Positions 17,452-26,458 of a DNA stretch of 64,000 bases are shown here, piece by piece; position 1 is the first letter of the stretch; each line of letters starts with the position of its first letter. Source of the stretch: Streptomyces venezuelae (lineage in GTDB: Bacteria; Actinomycetota; Actinomycetes; Streptomycetales; Streptomycetaceae); assembly GCF_008642375.1 (NCBI RefSeq), contig NZ_CP029194.1:7496501-7560500 (forward strand), given 5' to 3'. The position numbers and the translations under genes are program-made. Under the pieces are notes generated by a model. It made no database searches. It was not told where the DNA came from and saw only the letters and a list, made by a program, of their open reading frames with translations.

Positions 17452-18399
17452 TCAGCTCCTGGCCCGGAGCGAGGCCAGGTACGCGTTGTACGCCTCCAGC
17501 TCCTTGTCCCCGTTCCGGTCGGCGGCCCGGTCCATGCGGACCGCCTGCCGCTGCTCGGAGTGGTACCACTGGTAGACCAGCGCGATCAGCACCAGCACGG
17601 ACGGGATCTCGCTGAACGCCCAGGCGATGCCGCCCGCCGCGTTCTGGTCGGTGAGGGCGTCGATCCCCAGCGAGGCGGGCGGGCTCTGGTACGTCCCGAC
17701 CATCGGCTCGCTCGCCATCATCAGCGCGATGCCGAAGAAGGCGTGGAACGGCATGCCCGCGAACAGCTCCAGCATCCGCATCACGTAACCCGGCCGGTGC
17801 GGGCCCGGGTCCACGCCCATGATCGGCCAGAAGAAGACCACGCCGACCATCAGGAAGTGCACCATCATCCCGATGTGCCCGGGCTTGGAGCCCATCAGGA
17901 AGTCGAAGAGCGGCGTGAAGTACAGCGCGTACAGGCTCGCGATGAACATCGGGATCGTGAAGCCGGGGTGCGTGATCACCTTGACGTACCGGCTGTGCAG
18001 CAGCTTCAGGAGCAGCTCGCGCGGCCCCGTCGAACCCCGGTCCGCCACCGGCAGTGCCCGCAGCGCCAGCGTCACCGGTGCGCCGAGGAGCAGGAGGATC
18101 GGCGACAGCATGGAGATCACCATGTGCTGCACCATGTGCACGCTGAACATGACCATGCCGTAGTCGTTGAGCTTGGTGCACATCACCAGGGCGACGGACA
18201 GGACACCGACGGTGAAGAACACCGTCCGGCTCACGGGCCACGCGTCACCGCGCCGCCGCAGCCGCGCCACACCCCAGCCGTAGAGCCCGAGCCCCGCGAT
18301 GCAGCCGACGAGGAAGAAGAGGTCGGGGGAGAACTCCAGGCCCCGCGCCAGCGTGAACGGCGGCAGATCCATGGTCATGCCGTGTCCGCTGTGATCCAT
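17452..18399 (-). CDS. Cytochrome c oxidase assembly protein, Caa3_CtaG type
   Basis: A 315-residue multi-pass membrane protein (about seven helices) of the Caa3_CtaG family, linked to copper-site assembly of cytochrome c oxidase. The N-terminus is His/Met-rich (MDHSGHGMTM) and conserved His/Met positions in SVHMVQHMVISM, HIGMMVHFLM and MPFHAFFGI could carry copper. Start ATG at 18397-18399. It is separated from phosphofructokinase by a terminator. Confidence 0.9.
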   Translation of the reverse strand: MDHSGHGMTMDLPPFTLARGLEFSPDLFFLVGCIAGLGLYGWGVARLRRRGDAWPVSRTVFFTVGVLSVALVMCTKLNDYGMVMFSVHMVQHMVISMLSPILLLLGAPVTLALRALPVADRGSTGPRELLLKLLHSRYVKVITHPGFTIPMFIASLYALYFTPLFDFLMGSKPGHIGMMVHFLMVGVVFFWPIMGVDPGPHRPGYVMRMLELFAGMPFHAFFGIALMMASEPMVGTYQSPPASLGIDALTDQNAAGGIAWAFSEIPSVLVLIALVYQWYHSEQRQAVRMDRAADRNGDKELEAYNAYLASLRARS

Positions 18400-18447
18400 C
18401 TGAGTACTCCTGGAGCCCGATTCGCGCTTGTTGTCCGCACCAGACTA

Positions 18448-18485
18448 GAACCGCCCCCGGCCGCGATCGCGACCGGGGGCGGTTC
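18448..18485 (-). terminator. Terminator after phosphofructokinase
   Basis: Perfect 13-bp stem: GAACCGCCCCCGG (18448-18460) with CCGGGGGCGGTTC (18473-18485). It lies between the stop of the phosphofructokinase gene and the start of the CtaG gene. Confidence 0.88.
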
Positions 18486-18501
18486 TGGGCTCATGGCGGC
18501 G

Positions 18502-19527
18502 TCAGAGCACGCACTCGGCCTCGCTGTAGCGGTCCTCGGGGACCGTCTTGAGGGACTCGACGGCCTGCGCCAGCGGGACCATCACGATGTCCGTGCCGCG
18601 CAGCGCGGTCAGCATGCCGAACTCGCCGCGGTGCGCCGCCTCCACCGCGTGCCAGCCGAAGCGGGTGGCGAGGACGCGGTCGTACGCGGTCGGGGTGCCG
18701 CCGCGCTGGACGTGGCCGAGGATGACCGGGCGGGCCTCCTTGCCGAGGCGCCGCTCGAGCTCGACGGAGAGCTGGTTCGCTATGCCGGTGAACCGCTCGT
18801 GGCCGTAGATGTCCTTCCCGGCGGACTTGAAGTCCATCGAGCCCTCGCGCGGCTTCGCGCCCTCGGCGACGACCACGATCGCGAACCGCTTGCCGGCCTC
18901 GAACCGCTCGCCGACGCGGGCGGTCAGCTCGTCGATGTCGAAGGGGCGCTCGGGGACGACGACCGCGTGCGCGCCGGCGGCCATGCCGGAGTGCAGCGCG
19001 ATCCACCCGGTGTGGCGGCCCATGACCTCGACGACGAGGACCCGCTGGTGCGACTCGGCGGTCGTCTTCAGCCGGTCGAGCGCCTCGGTGGCGACGGTGA
19101 CGGCCGTGTCGAAGCCGAAGGTGACGTCGGTGGAGGCGATGTCGTTGTCGATGGTCTTGGGGACCCCGACGATCGGCAGGCCCGCCTCGGAGAGGAGGTT
19201 GGCCGCCTTCAGGGTGCCCTCGCCGCCGATCGGGATGATGGCGTCGAGGCCCAGGTCCGCGACGTGGCCGCGGGCGGTCTCGACGCCGCCGACCAGGTGC
19301 GCGGGCTGGACCCGGGAGGAGCCGAGGATGGTGCCGCCGCGGGCGAGTATGCCGCCCACCGCGTCGAGGTCGAGCTTGCGGTAGTCGCACTCCAGCAGGC
19401 CCTTCCACCCGTCGTGGAAGCCGATGACCTCGTCACCGTGGTCGACGACGGCGCGGTGCACGACGGAACGGATGACGGCATTCAGACCGGGGCAGTCTCC
19501 GCCGGAGGTGAGCACACCAATGCGCAT
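18502..19527 (-). CDS. pfkA: 6-phosphofructokinase
   Basis: A 341-residue phosphofructokinase that phosphorylates fructose 6-phosphate in glycolysis. TSGGDCPGLNAVIR starts the protein (7-20), followed by GGEGTLKAA and PKTIDND. The residue matching E. coli Gly104 is Gly (GGEGT), favouring ATP rather than pyrophosphate, while the position of Gly124 is Lys (PKTIDND), a mix known from actinobacterial ATP-dependent enzymes. RGG-type effector segments and HVQRGGTPTA follow. Start ATG at 19525-19527. Likely monocistronic. Confidence 0.95.
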   Translation of the reverse strand: MRIGVLTSGGDCPGLNAVIRSVVHRAVVDHGDEVIGFHDGWKGLLECDYRKLDLDAVGGILARGGTILGSSRVQPAHLVGGVETARGHVADLGLDAIIPIGGEGTLKAANLLSEAGLPIVGVPKTIDNDIASTDVTFGFDTAVTVATEALDRLKTTAESHQRVLVVEVMGRHTGWIALHSGMAAGAHAVVVPERPFDIDELTARVGERFEAGKRFAIVVVAEGAKPREGSMDFKSAGKDIYGHERFTGIANQLSVELERRLGKEARPVILGHVQRGGTPTAYDRVLATRFGWHAVEAAHRGEFGMLTALRGTDIVMVPLAQAVESLKTVPEDRYSEAECVL

Positions 19528-19583
19528 AGCCCAAAAACCTTTGCAACGTGGGCCGACTCCCGGACCACGTCGTCCGGCTGGAT

Positions 19584-19615
19584 CCCCGCCACCCTATCGG
19601 TGCTGGGTGGCGGGG
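19584..19615 (-). terminator. Terminator after gatD
   Basis: CCCCGCCACCC (19584-19594) pairs perfectly with GGGTGGCGGGG (19605-19615), ten-base loop, just beyond the gatD stop on the minus strand. Confidence 0.8.
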
Positions 19616-19673
19616 CCGAAACGGATGTCCGCACAGTGGACATCGTCGTTTCGTACGAGCCTGTGAGGGCGCG

Positions 19674-20402
19674 TCAGGCGGGCTGCGTGGCAGCCGCGAT
19701 GCGCTCGGCGCGCAGCGCCTCGTACCACCGGTCGTCGGTGGGCGGCAGCGCGTTCACATCGAGGGCCAGCTTCAGGAGCAGGTCCGCGATCTGCGGGTTC
19801 CGGGCCATGACGGGGCCGTGCATGTACGTACCGAAGACGGTGTCGTTGTACGCGCCCTCGGTGCCGTCGCCGGTGCCGTTGCCGTTGCCGAAGACGGTCC
19901 GGGCGAACGGCCGGGCCGTCGGGCCGAGGTGCGTGATGCCCTGGTGGTTCTCGAACCCGGTCAGCTGGGGCAGGCCGAGGCGCGGGTCGATGTCCGCGAG
20001 GACGTCGCCGACGCACCGGGCGCCCTCGCCGCGGGTCGAGATCACGTCGATCAGACCGAGGCCGGTCTCGCGCTCGCCGAGGTCGTTGATGAACTCGTGG
20101 CCCAGGATCTGGTAGCCGGCGCAGACAGAGAAGATGATCGCGCCGTTGGACGCGGCCCGGCTGAGCCCGCCGTCGCGGCGCAGCCGCTCGGCCGCGAGCC
20201 GCTGCGGCCGGTCCTCGCCGCCGCCGATCAGATAGATGTCGCCCGAGGTCGGCACCGGCTGGTCGCTGCGGACGTCGACGCGCTCGACGTTCAGGCCGCG
20301 CTGGCGGGCGCGGCGCTCGACGACGAGGACGTTGCCCTGGTCGCCGTAGGTGCTGAGCAGGTCCGGGTAGACCCAGACCAGGCGCAGGCTGCTGTCAGTC
20401 AT
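19674..20402 (-). CDS. gatD: Lipid II isoglutaminyl synthase, glutaminase subunit GatD
   Basis: A 242-residue CobB/CobQ-type glutamine amidotransferase. The nucleophile is Cys94 in SVCAGYQILG and the histidine is His195 in GTYMHGP. With MurT it amidates the D-glutamate of lipid II, releasing ammonia from glutamine. Start ATG at 20400-20402, 19 bp after the murT stop, so the pair is one operon. The short Gly/Asn/Thr-rich insert around 172-182 is unusual but harmless-looking. Confidence 0.94.
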   Translation of the reverse strand: MTDSSLRLVWVYPDLLSTYGDQGNVLVVERRARQRGLNVERVDVRSDQPVPTSGDIYLIGGGEDRPQRLAAERLRRDGGLSRAASNGAIIFSVCAGYQILGHEFINDLGERETGLGLIDVISTRGEGARCVGDVLADIDPRLGLPQLTGFENHQGITHLGPTARPFARTVFGNGNGTGDGTEGAYNDTVFGTYMHGPVMARNPQIADLLLKLALDVNALPPTDDRWYEALRAERIAAATQPA

Positions 20403-20421
20403 GCTGCATGTCCTCTACGGG

Positions 20422-21669
20422 TCAGTTGCCGACGCGGCGGCGGACGTCCTGGAAGGCGGTGTAGTTGGCGATCAGCTCGATCTGCCCGGGCGGGGCCATC
20501 GTGACGGCCTCGTCGAGCGTCTCGCAGACGCGGAAGTCCACGCCCGCGACCTCCAGGCGGACCGCCAGGTCGAGCCGGCGGTCGCCGATGACCATGATCG
20601 GGTGGCCCGCGAGCCGCCCGTAGTCCACGTCCCACAGCCAGGAGGTGTCCGTGCCGTCGGCGCCGCGGGCGTTGACGGAGAGGATCACCGGCGTGGGCGG
20701 CGCGTCGATCAGGGAGAACGTCTCCAGCCAGCCGGCCGGGTTCTTCGCGAGCAGGAGTCGCAGGTCGCGGCCCTGGAACGAGACGACGTCGTAGCGTCCC
20801 GCGACGGCCTGCACCTGGTACATGCGCTCCAGGGCGACCTGCGGCGGCACGCCGAAGACGGCGGCGACGGCGGCCGAGGTGGCGGCGTTCGCCTTGTTGG
20901 CGCGGCCGGGCAGCTGGAGCCGGATCGGCCAGGCCGAACCGTGGGGGTCGAGCACGTGGTCGCCGTTGAGCGCCCAGCTCGGCGCGGGACGGCGGAAGCC
21001 GCACTCGCCGCAGAACCAGTCGTCGCCCGGACGCTGCATCACACCGCCGCAGGCGGGGCACGACCAGGCGTCGTCCTTCCACTCCTGGCCGGCGGCCACC
21101 CACACGACGTTGGGGGAGGAGGAGGCGGCCCACACGATGAGCGGGTCGTCGGCGTTGGCGACGACGACGGCCTTCGTGCCGTTGAGGCCCTCGCGCCACT
21201 TCTCGGCGAGCATGCGGGTCTCGGCGGCGCGGTCGAGCTGGTCGCGCGAGAGGTTGAGCAGCGCGATGACCTTGGGCGTGGTGTCACGGGCGACGCCGGC
21301 GAGGTACTTCTCGTCGACCTCGATGACGCCGTACTTGGAGTCCGAGCCGCCGGCCAGCGCCGAGGTGATGCCCGCGGGCATGTTGGCGCCGAGGGCGTTC
21401 GAGACCACGGGGCCGGCGGCTCGCAGGGCCTCCGCGATCAGCCGGGTCGTCGTCGTCTTGCCGTTGGTCGCCGACACCAGGACGACGTCCAGATGCTGCG
21501 CGAGCCGGCCGAGGAGGTCCGGGTCGAGCTTGAGAGCGACCTTGCCGCCGATCACCGATCCGCTGCCGCGCCCCGCCGCCCGCGACACCGCGGCCGCGGC
21601 CCTGCCCGCCGTCACGGCCAGCTTGGCACGCGGCGACAGCGGCTCTGGATTACCGGGGTGTCCTGACAT
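20422..21669 (-). CDS. murT: Lipid II isoglutaminyl synthase, Mur ligase subunit MurT
   Basis: A 415-residue Mur ligase homologue lacking the UDP-binding N-domain. ATP loop SATNGKTTTT at 66-75. Within the central domain sits a four-cysteine zinc ribbon, CPAC (204-207) and CGEC (220-223), a known mark of MurT. The C-terminal DUF1727 domain carries the conserved NPAGW. Uses ATP to activate the lipid II glutamate for amidation by GatD-derived ammonia. Start ATG 21667-21669. Confidence 0.95.
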   Translation of the reverse strand: MSGHPGNPEPLSPRAKLAVTAGRAAAAVSRAAGRGSGSVIGGKVALKLDPDLLGRLAQHLDVVLVSATNGKTTTTRLIAEALRAAGPVVSNALGANMPAGITSALAGGSDSKYGVIEVDEKYLAGVARDTTPKVIALLNLSRDQLDRAAETRMLAEKWREGLNGTKAVVVANADDPLIVWAASSSPNVVWVAAGQEWKDDAWSCPACGGVMQRPGDDWFCGECGFRRPAPSWALNGDHVLDPHGSAWPIRLQLPGRANKANAATSAAVAAVFGVPPQVALERMYQVQAVAGRYDVVSFQGRDLRLLLAKNPAGWLETFSLIDAPPTPVILSVNARGADGTDTSWLWDVDYGRLAGHPIMVIGDRRLDLAVRLEVAGVDFRVCETLDEAVTMAPPGQIELIANYTAFQDVRRRVGN

Positions 21670-21794
21670 CGTTCCTGTTCCTCCTTGCGTCGGTCCGGGC
21701 TCAGCCTATCGAGATCAGGCCAGCAGCCCGAACAGCGGCACCGTGCGAGGCCGCGCGAAACAGCCTGGTCACGGCGGACCGTACCCTTACGGCC

Positions 21795-22355
21795 ATGCGA
21801 AACCGCCCCATCCCCGGCAGTTCCGGCCTCGTGCGAGAGATGACTCTGCTCGGCGACCCCGTACTGCACACGCCCTGTGAGCCCGTCACCGACTTCGGCC
21901 CCGAACTGGCCCGGCTCGTCGAGGACATGTTCGCGACGATGTACGCGGCGAACGGCGTGGGACTGGCGGCCAACCAGGTCGGCGTGGGCCTGCGGGTCTT
22001 CGTCTACGACTGCCCTGACGACGAGGACACGCGCCACCTGGGCCATGTGGTGAATCCGACGCTGGTGGAGGCGGACGGCGACGTGATCCGGGGCCCGGAG
22101 GGCTGTCTCTCGCTGCCGGGACTGGAGGCGCCGACGCCGCGTTTCGACCGCGCCGTGGTGGAGGGCGTCCGGCTGGACGGTACTCCGGTACGGATCGAGG
22201 GCACGGGCTTCTTCGCCCGCTGCCTCCAGCACGAGACGGACCACCTGGAGGGCGGGGTCTACGCCGACCATGTGACGGGGTGGCGTAAGTCACGTCTGCT
22301 GCGGACGATCCGCAAGCAGCCGTGGGGCGGCGACGCGTCCGTGCTGGAGGGCTGA
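21795..22355 (+). CDS. def: Peptide deformylase
   Basis: A 186-residue metalloenzyme removing the N-formyl group from new proteins. All three motifs are intact: GVGLAANQVG (54-63), EGCLSLPG with metal ligand Cys104 (102-109), and QHETDHLEG with His146, Glu147 and His150. Start ATG at 21795. It ends 8 bp from a convergent TetR gene. Streptomyces often carry several deformylases; which copy this is cannot be told here. Confidence 0.96.
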   Translation: MRNRPIPGSSGLVREMTLLGDPVLHTPCEPVTDFGPELARLVEDMFATMYAANGVGLAANQVGVGLRVFVYDCPDDEDTRHLGHVVNPTLVEADGDVIRGPEGCLSLPGLEAPTPRFDRAVVEGVRLDGTPVRIEGTGFFARCLQHETDHLEGGVYADHVTGWRKSRLLRTIRKQPWGGDASVLEG

Positions 22356-22363
22356 GCGTCCGG

Positions 22364-23011
22364 TCAGAACCCCGGCCCGCCGGGGCGGTCGTCGGCCATC
22401 GCGAGCCGGCCCCACAGCAGGTCGGCCAGGCTGCTGACCAGCTCGGCGCGGGAGCAGGGTCGCTCGCCGAGCCACCAGTCGCCGGCCGCGTGCATCATGC
22501 CGACGATGCCGTGGCCCCAGATCCGGGCCTGGACGTCGGCGGCGGGTCCCAGGTCGACGCGTTCGGCGATGACCTGGCCGAGCTCCTCGCCCATGCGGCG
22601 CAGCAGCGGGGCCGAGTGGCGGCCGACGTCGAAGCCCTGCTCGGACTGGTGCGACTCCTCCGCCGGGTGCATGAGGAAGCGGTAGACCTGGGGCATCGCC
22701 TCGATCGAGGCGAGGTAGGTGTCGAGGGTGGACTCGACGCGGCGGCGCCGGTCGGAGGGGGCGTCGAGCGCGGTCCGGAGCGCCGAGAGCAGCGCGTCCG
22801 TGTGGCGGATGGCGAGGGCGCGGTAGAGGCCGCCCTTGTCGCCGAAGTGCCGGTAGAGGATCGGCTTGGTGATGCCGGCCTCCGCCGCGATGGCGTTCAT
22901 GGACGCCTTGGGTCCGTCCCGGAGCACCACCCGGTCCGCCGCCTCCAGCAGTTCGCGCCGTCGCTGTTCCGCGGGCTTCTGCTGATCGGTGGTCCGGTGT
23001 GTGATGTCCAT
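22364..23011 (-). CDS. TetR family transcriptional regulator (fatty-acid type)
   Basis: A 215-residue TetR repressor with HTH at about 15-60 (RRELLEAADRVVLRDG, SMNAIAAEAGITKPILYRHFGDK). I chose the ATG at 23009-23011, preceded by GGGGAG; a longer frame adds 17 residues without a ribosome-binding site. Divergent from an acyl-CoA dehydrogenase with a strong palindrome between them, so it probably represses that gene in response to an acyl-CoA or fatty acid (inferred). Confidence 0.92.
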   Translation of the reverse strand: MDITHRTTDQQKPAEQRRRELLEAADRVVLRDGPKASMNAIAAEAGITKPILYRHFGDKGGLYRALAIRHTDALLSALRTALDAPSDRRRRVESTLDTYLASIEAMPQVYRFLMHPAEESHQSEQGFDVGRHSAPLLRRMGEELGQVIAERVDLGPAADVQARIWGHGIVGMMHAAGDWWLGERPCSRAELVSSLADLLWGRLAMADDRPGGPGF

Positions 23012-23108
23012 AAGCGTGTCTCCCCGCCCGTGCGATTCCGTGAGGCTGTCGCAACGTAACACCCGCCCGGCGCCCGGCGCCGGGCGGCCCGAAGTGCTCC
23101 GCCGCAGG

Positions 23109-23147
23109 TTGACAGCCCGTACCCACCGGTAACAGACTGCTGTTACC
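23109..23147 (+). promoter_or_regulatory. Promoter with TetR operator for acyl-CoA dehydrogenase
   Basis: TTGACA (23109-23114) with an 18-bp spacer to CAGACT (23133-23138) makes a vegetative promoter toward the dehydrogenase. A perfect 8-bp inverted repeat, GGTAACAG (23128-23135) and CTGTTACC (23140-23147) with four bases between, overlaps the -10. Repressor binding here would block the polymerase. Confidence 0.75.
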
Positions 23148-23175
23148 GCAAGTAACGTACTGCTGGGAGGGAACT

Positions 23176-24393
23176 ATGGCCGAGTTCACGCTCGAACTCA
23201 ACGACGACCAGAAGCAGGTCCGGGACTGGCTGCACGGTTTCGCCGCCGATGTGATGCGTCCGGCCGCGGCCGAGTGGGACGAGCGTGAGGAGACCCCCTG
23301 GCCGATCATCCAGGAAGCCGCCAAGCTCGGAATCTACTCCCTCGACTTCTATGCCCAGCAGTTCTTCGACCCGACCGGCCTCGGCGTCCCGATGACCATG
23401 GAAGAGCTCTTCTGGGGCGACGCGGGCATCGCCCTCTCCATCGTCGGCACCGGCCTCGCCGCCGTCGGCGTCCTCGCCAACGGCACCGAGGAGCAGATCG
23501 GCACCTGGGTCCCGCAGATGTACGGCGACGCGAACGACGTGAAGGTCGCCGCCTTCTGCTCCTCCGAGCCCGACGCCGGCTCCGACGTCGCCGCCATGCG
23601 CACCCGGGCCGTGTACGACGAGGCCAAGGACGAGTGGGTCCTCAACGGCACCAAGACCTGGGCGACCAACGGCGGCATCGCCAACGTCCACGTCGTCGTC
23701 GCCGTCGTGGACGCCGAGCTCGGCTCGCGCGGCCACGCCTCCTTCATCGTGCCGCCGAACACCCCCGGCCTCTCCCAGGGCCAGAAGTTCCAGAAGCACG
23801 GCATCCGCGCCTCGCACACCGCCGAGGTCGTCCTGGAGGACGTCCGCGTCCCCGGTCACTGCCTCCTCGGCGGCAAGGACAAGCTCGACGAGCGCCTCGC
23901 CCGGGCCCGCGAGAAGGCGAAGGCGGGCGGCGGCGCGAGCGTGAAGAACGCCGCCATGGCCACCTTCGAGGCCTCCCGCCCGGCGGTCGGCGCCATGGCC
24001 GTCGGCACCGCCCGCGCCGCGTACGAGGTCGCCCTCGACTACGCGAAGACCCGCGTGCAGTTCGGCCGCCCGATCATCGAGAACCAGGGCGTCGCCTTCC
24101 AGCTCGCCGACATGCGCACCCAGATCGACGCGGCCCGGCTCCTCGTCTGGCGCGCCTCCTGGATGGCGACCGCCGGCAAGCCCTTCACCTCGGCCGAGGG
24201 CTCCATGTCCAAGCTGTACGCGAGCGAGGTCGCCAAGCAGGTCACCGGCCAGGCCATCCAGATCCTCGGCGGCAACGGCTACACCCGCGAGTACCCGGTG
24301 GAGCGGATGCACCGCGACGCGGCCATCTACACCATCTTCGAGGGCACGAGCGAGATCCAGCGGATGGTCATCAGCCGCGCGCTCGCGAAGTAG
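23176..24393 (+). CDS. Acyl-CoA dehydrogenase
   Basis: A 405-residue FAD-dependent acyl-CoA dehydrogenase, first step of beta-oxidation or a related alpha,beta-desaturation. CSSEPDAGSD and TWATNGG are FAD-binding segments, and the catalytic glutamate is in YTIFEGTSEIQ (Glu389). The sequence KARAREKAKAGG-like insert near residue 235-255 is a solvent loop. GGAGGGAAC precedes the ATG at 23176. No electron-transfer flavoprotein gene is adjacent. Controlled most likely by the divergent TetR. Confidence 0.95.
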   Translation: MAEFTLELNDDQKQVRDWLHGFAADVMRPAAAEWDEREETPWPIIQEAAKLGIYSLDFYAQQFFDPTGLGVPMTMEELFWGDAGIALSIVGTGLAAVGVLANGTEEQIGTWVPQMYGDANDVKVAAFCSSEPDAGSDVAAMRTRAVYDEAKDEWVLNGTKTWATNGGIANVHVVVAVVDAELGSRGHASFIVPPNTPGLSQGQKFQKHGIRASHTAEVVLEDVRVPGHCLLGGKDKLDERLARAREKAKAGGGASVKNAAMATFEASRPAVGAMAVGTARAAYEVALDYAKTRVQFGRPIIENQGVAFQLADMRTQIDAARLLVWRASWMATAGKPFTSAEGSMSKLYASEVAKQVTGQAIQILGGNGYTREYPVERMHRDAAIYTIFEGTSEIQRMVISRALAK

Positions 24394-24399
24394 CCGGCG

Positions 24400-24432
24400 C
24401 CGGGGGCGGGACACGGGACACCCCGCCCCCGG
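24400..24432. terminator. Bidirectional terminator
   Basis: CCGGGGGCGGG (24400-24410) pairs with CCCGCCCCCGG (24422-24432), between the convergent dehydrogenase and VOC genes. Confidence 0.8.
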
Positions 24433-24437
24433 ACGTC

Positions 24438-24905
24438 TCACACGAGACAGAACTCGTTGCCCTCCGGGTCCTGGAGCACCACCGCGTAGTAGTCCATGCC
24501 GTTCGGCTCGTCCATCGCGTACAGGATCGTGGCGCCCAGGGCCGTCAGGCGGGCCACCTCGCTGTCCACCCGCTCCCGGCGCAGGGCGAGCGGCACCTCG
24601 CGGCCGCCGCCGACCTTGAGGTCGAGATGCACGCGGTTCTTGGCGGCCTTGGGCTCCGGGACCCGCTGGAACCAGACGCGGGGGCCCACGCCCTTCGGGT
24701 CCACGATGGACTCGGGCAGCTCCCCGGCGTCCTCGCCCAGCTCCTCCTCGGGCACGCCGATCGCCCGCCAGTACTCCCGCCAGGAGGCGTGTCCGGCGGG
24801 CGGCGGGTCGGGGACGTACCGCAGGGCGTCCAGCCAGAAGGGCACGAGCCGCTGGGGGTCCGCGCAGTCGATCGTCAGTTGCAGAGTGAGCTCGGGGCGG
24901 TCCAT
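24438..24905 (-). CDS. VOC (glyoxalase-like) superfamily protein
   Basis: A 155-residue vicinal-oxygen-chelate protein. The pattern DCADPQRLVPFWLDALRY in the first half and VLQDPEGNEFCLV at the C-terminus are typical of the many uncharacterised Streptomyces VOC proteins, with a metal-site Glu in the last segment and a His in VHLDLKV. Substrate unknown. The ATG at 24903-24905 is preferred over a 16-residue longer start. Confidence 0.88.
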   Translation of the reverse strand: MDRPELTLQLTIDCADPQRLVPFWLDALRYVPDPPPAGHASWREYWRAIGVPEEELGEDAGELPESIVDPKGVGPRVWFQRVPEPKAAKNRVHLDLKVGGGREVPLALRRERVDSEVARLTALGATILYAMDEPNGMDYYAVVLQDPEGNEFCLV

Positions 24906-25048
24906 GGAGCGAGCCTCGCAGACGCCACCGACAGCCGCCCGGGGCCGGACCAACCGGGCGCATTCGGACGGGTGTTCAGTCCGGGCTACGTGTGGGTTAC
25001 TGCCTGGGGGAGAATCGCCCAGCAGTGACGAATCGAGGGGAACCGATC

Positions 25049-26422
25049 ATGGCCACCACCACGCGGGCCGAAGCGCCCGAACTCGCGGGACATCCGCTGC
25101 TCGGCTCCATGCGCGACCTCAAGAACGACTCACTGGGCACCTTCCTGCGCGCGCGGAGCGAGCACGGCGACGTCGTCCGGATCACCGCCGGGCCGCCCGG
25201 GATCCGCGCCACCGTCTACGGCGTCTTCTCCGCCGCGGGCGCACAGCAGGTCCTCGCCGGCGAGGCGGCCAACTTCCGCAAGGACAACGCCTTCTACCAG
25301 GAGGTACGGGAGTCCTTCGGCAACGGTCTGCTCACCAGCCAGGACGAGGACTACCTGCGCCAGCGCCGGCTCGTCCAGCCCCTCTTCACCAAGCGCCGCG
25401 TCGACGGCTACGCAGCCGCCATCGCCGCCGAGGTCACCGCCCTCACCGAGGAGTGGCAGGAGGACGCCGCCTTCACCGTCGACGTCCTCCAGGGGATGAC
25501 CCGGCTCGCACTCCGCGCCGTCGCCCGCATCCTCTTCGGCACCGACGTCGACGCGGCCGTCGAGGTCGTCGAGCGCTGCTTCCCCGAGGTCGGCGCCTAC
25601 GTCCTGCGCCGCGGCTACGCGCCGCTCAACACCCCCCGCGACTGGCCCACCCCCGGCAACCGCCGGGCCGCCGCGGTCCACAAGGCGCTGTACGAGGTCT
25701 GCGACCGGATCATCGCCGACCGCCGGGAGTCCGGCCGCGCCCCCGGCGACGGGCAGGACCTCCTCACGCTCCTCGCCGAGGCCGAGAGCGCCGAGGACGG
25801 CAGCTTCAGCGCCACCGAGCTGCGCGAGCAGGTCCTCGTCTTCCTCGTCGCGGGCCACGAGACGACCGCGACCTCCCTCGGCTTCGCCCTCCACCTCCTC
25901 GGCCTGCACCCGGAGTTCCAGAAGCGGGCGCACGAGGAGGTCGACCGGGTGCTCGCGGGCCGTACCCCCGGCGCCGCCGACATGGACTCCCTGCCGTACG
26001 TCACGCAGGTCCTCAAGGAGGCCATGCGGCTCTTCCCGGCCGCGCCCGTCATCGGCCGCCGTGCCGTCGCCGCCACCGAGATCGACGGCGTCACCGTCCC
26101 GGCCGGCGCGGACGTCATCGTCGCCCCCTGGGTCACCCACCGCCACCCCGCCTACTGGGAGGACCCGGAGCGCTTCGACCCCGACCGCTTCACGCCCGAG
26201 GCGGAGGCCGCCCGCCCCCGGTACGCCTGGTTCCCCTTCGGCGGCGGCCCGCGCGCCTGCATCGGCCAGCACTTCTCGATGCTGGAGTCGGTGGTCGCCC
26301 TGGCGATGCTCCTCCAGAAGTACGAGTTCGAGGCCGTCGACACCGAGGTCCCGGTCGCCCCCGCGATCACCCTCCAGGCGGCGGGCCCGGCCCGCTGCCG
26401 GCTCCGCCCCAGGAGGGCCTAG
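25049..26422 (+). CDS. Cytochrome P450
   Basis: A 457-residue P450. The oxygen-binding I-helix reads AGHETTA, the K-helix ExxR is EAMR, and the heme loop FGGGPRACIGQ supplies the cysteine ligand (Cys404). The length and the C-terminal half (FDPDRFTPE, AWFPFGGGPRACIG) resemble the CYP102/CYP4-like branch rather than short biosynthetic P450s. No ferredoxin gene is adjacent, so electron donors are elsewhere. GAGGGG precedes the ATG at 25049. Substrate cannot be inferred. Confidence 0.94.
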   Translation: MATTTRAEAPELAGHPLLGSMRDLKNDSLGTFLRARSEHGDVVRITAGPPGIRATVYGVFSAAGAQQVLAGEAANFRKDNAFYQEVRESFGNGLLTSQDEDYLRQRRLVQPLFTKRRVDGYAAAIAAEVTALTEEWQEDAAFTVDVLQGMTRLALRAVARILFGTDVDAAVEVVERCFPEVGAYVLRRGYAPLNTPRDWPTPGNRRAAAVHKALYEVCDRIIADRRESGRAPGDGQDLLTLLAEAESAEDGSFSATELREQVLVFLVAGHETTATSLGFALHLLGLHPEFQKRAHEEVDRVLAGRTPGAADMDSLPYVTQVLKEAMRLFPAAPVIGRRAVAATEIDGVTVPAGADVIVAPWVTHRHPAYWEDPERFDPDRFTPEAEAARPRYAWFPFGGGPRACIGQHFSMLESVVALAMLLQKYEFEAVDTEVPVAPAITLQAAGPARCRLRPRRA

Positions 26423-26458
26423 GCGCCCACCGGAGACGGCAACGGCGGCGGGGGACCG

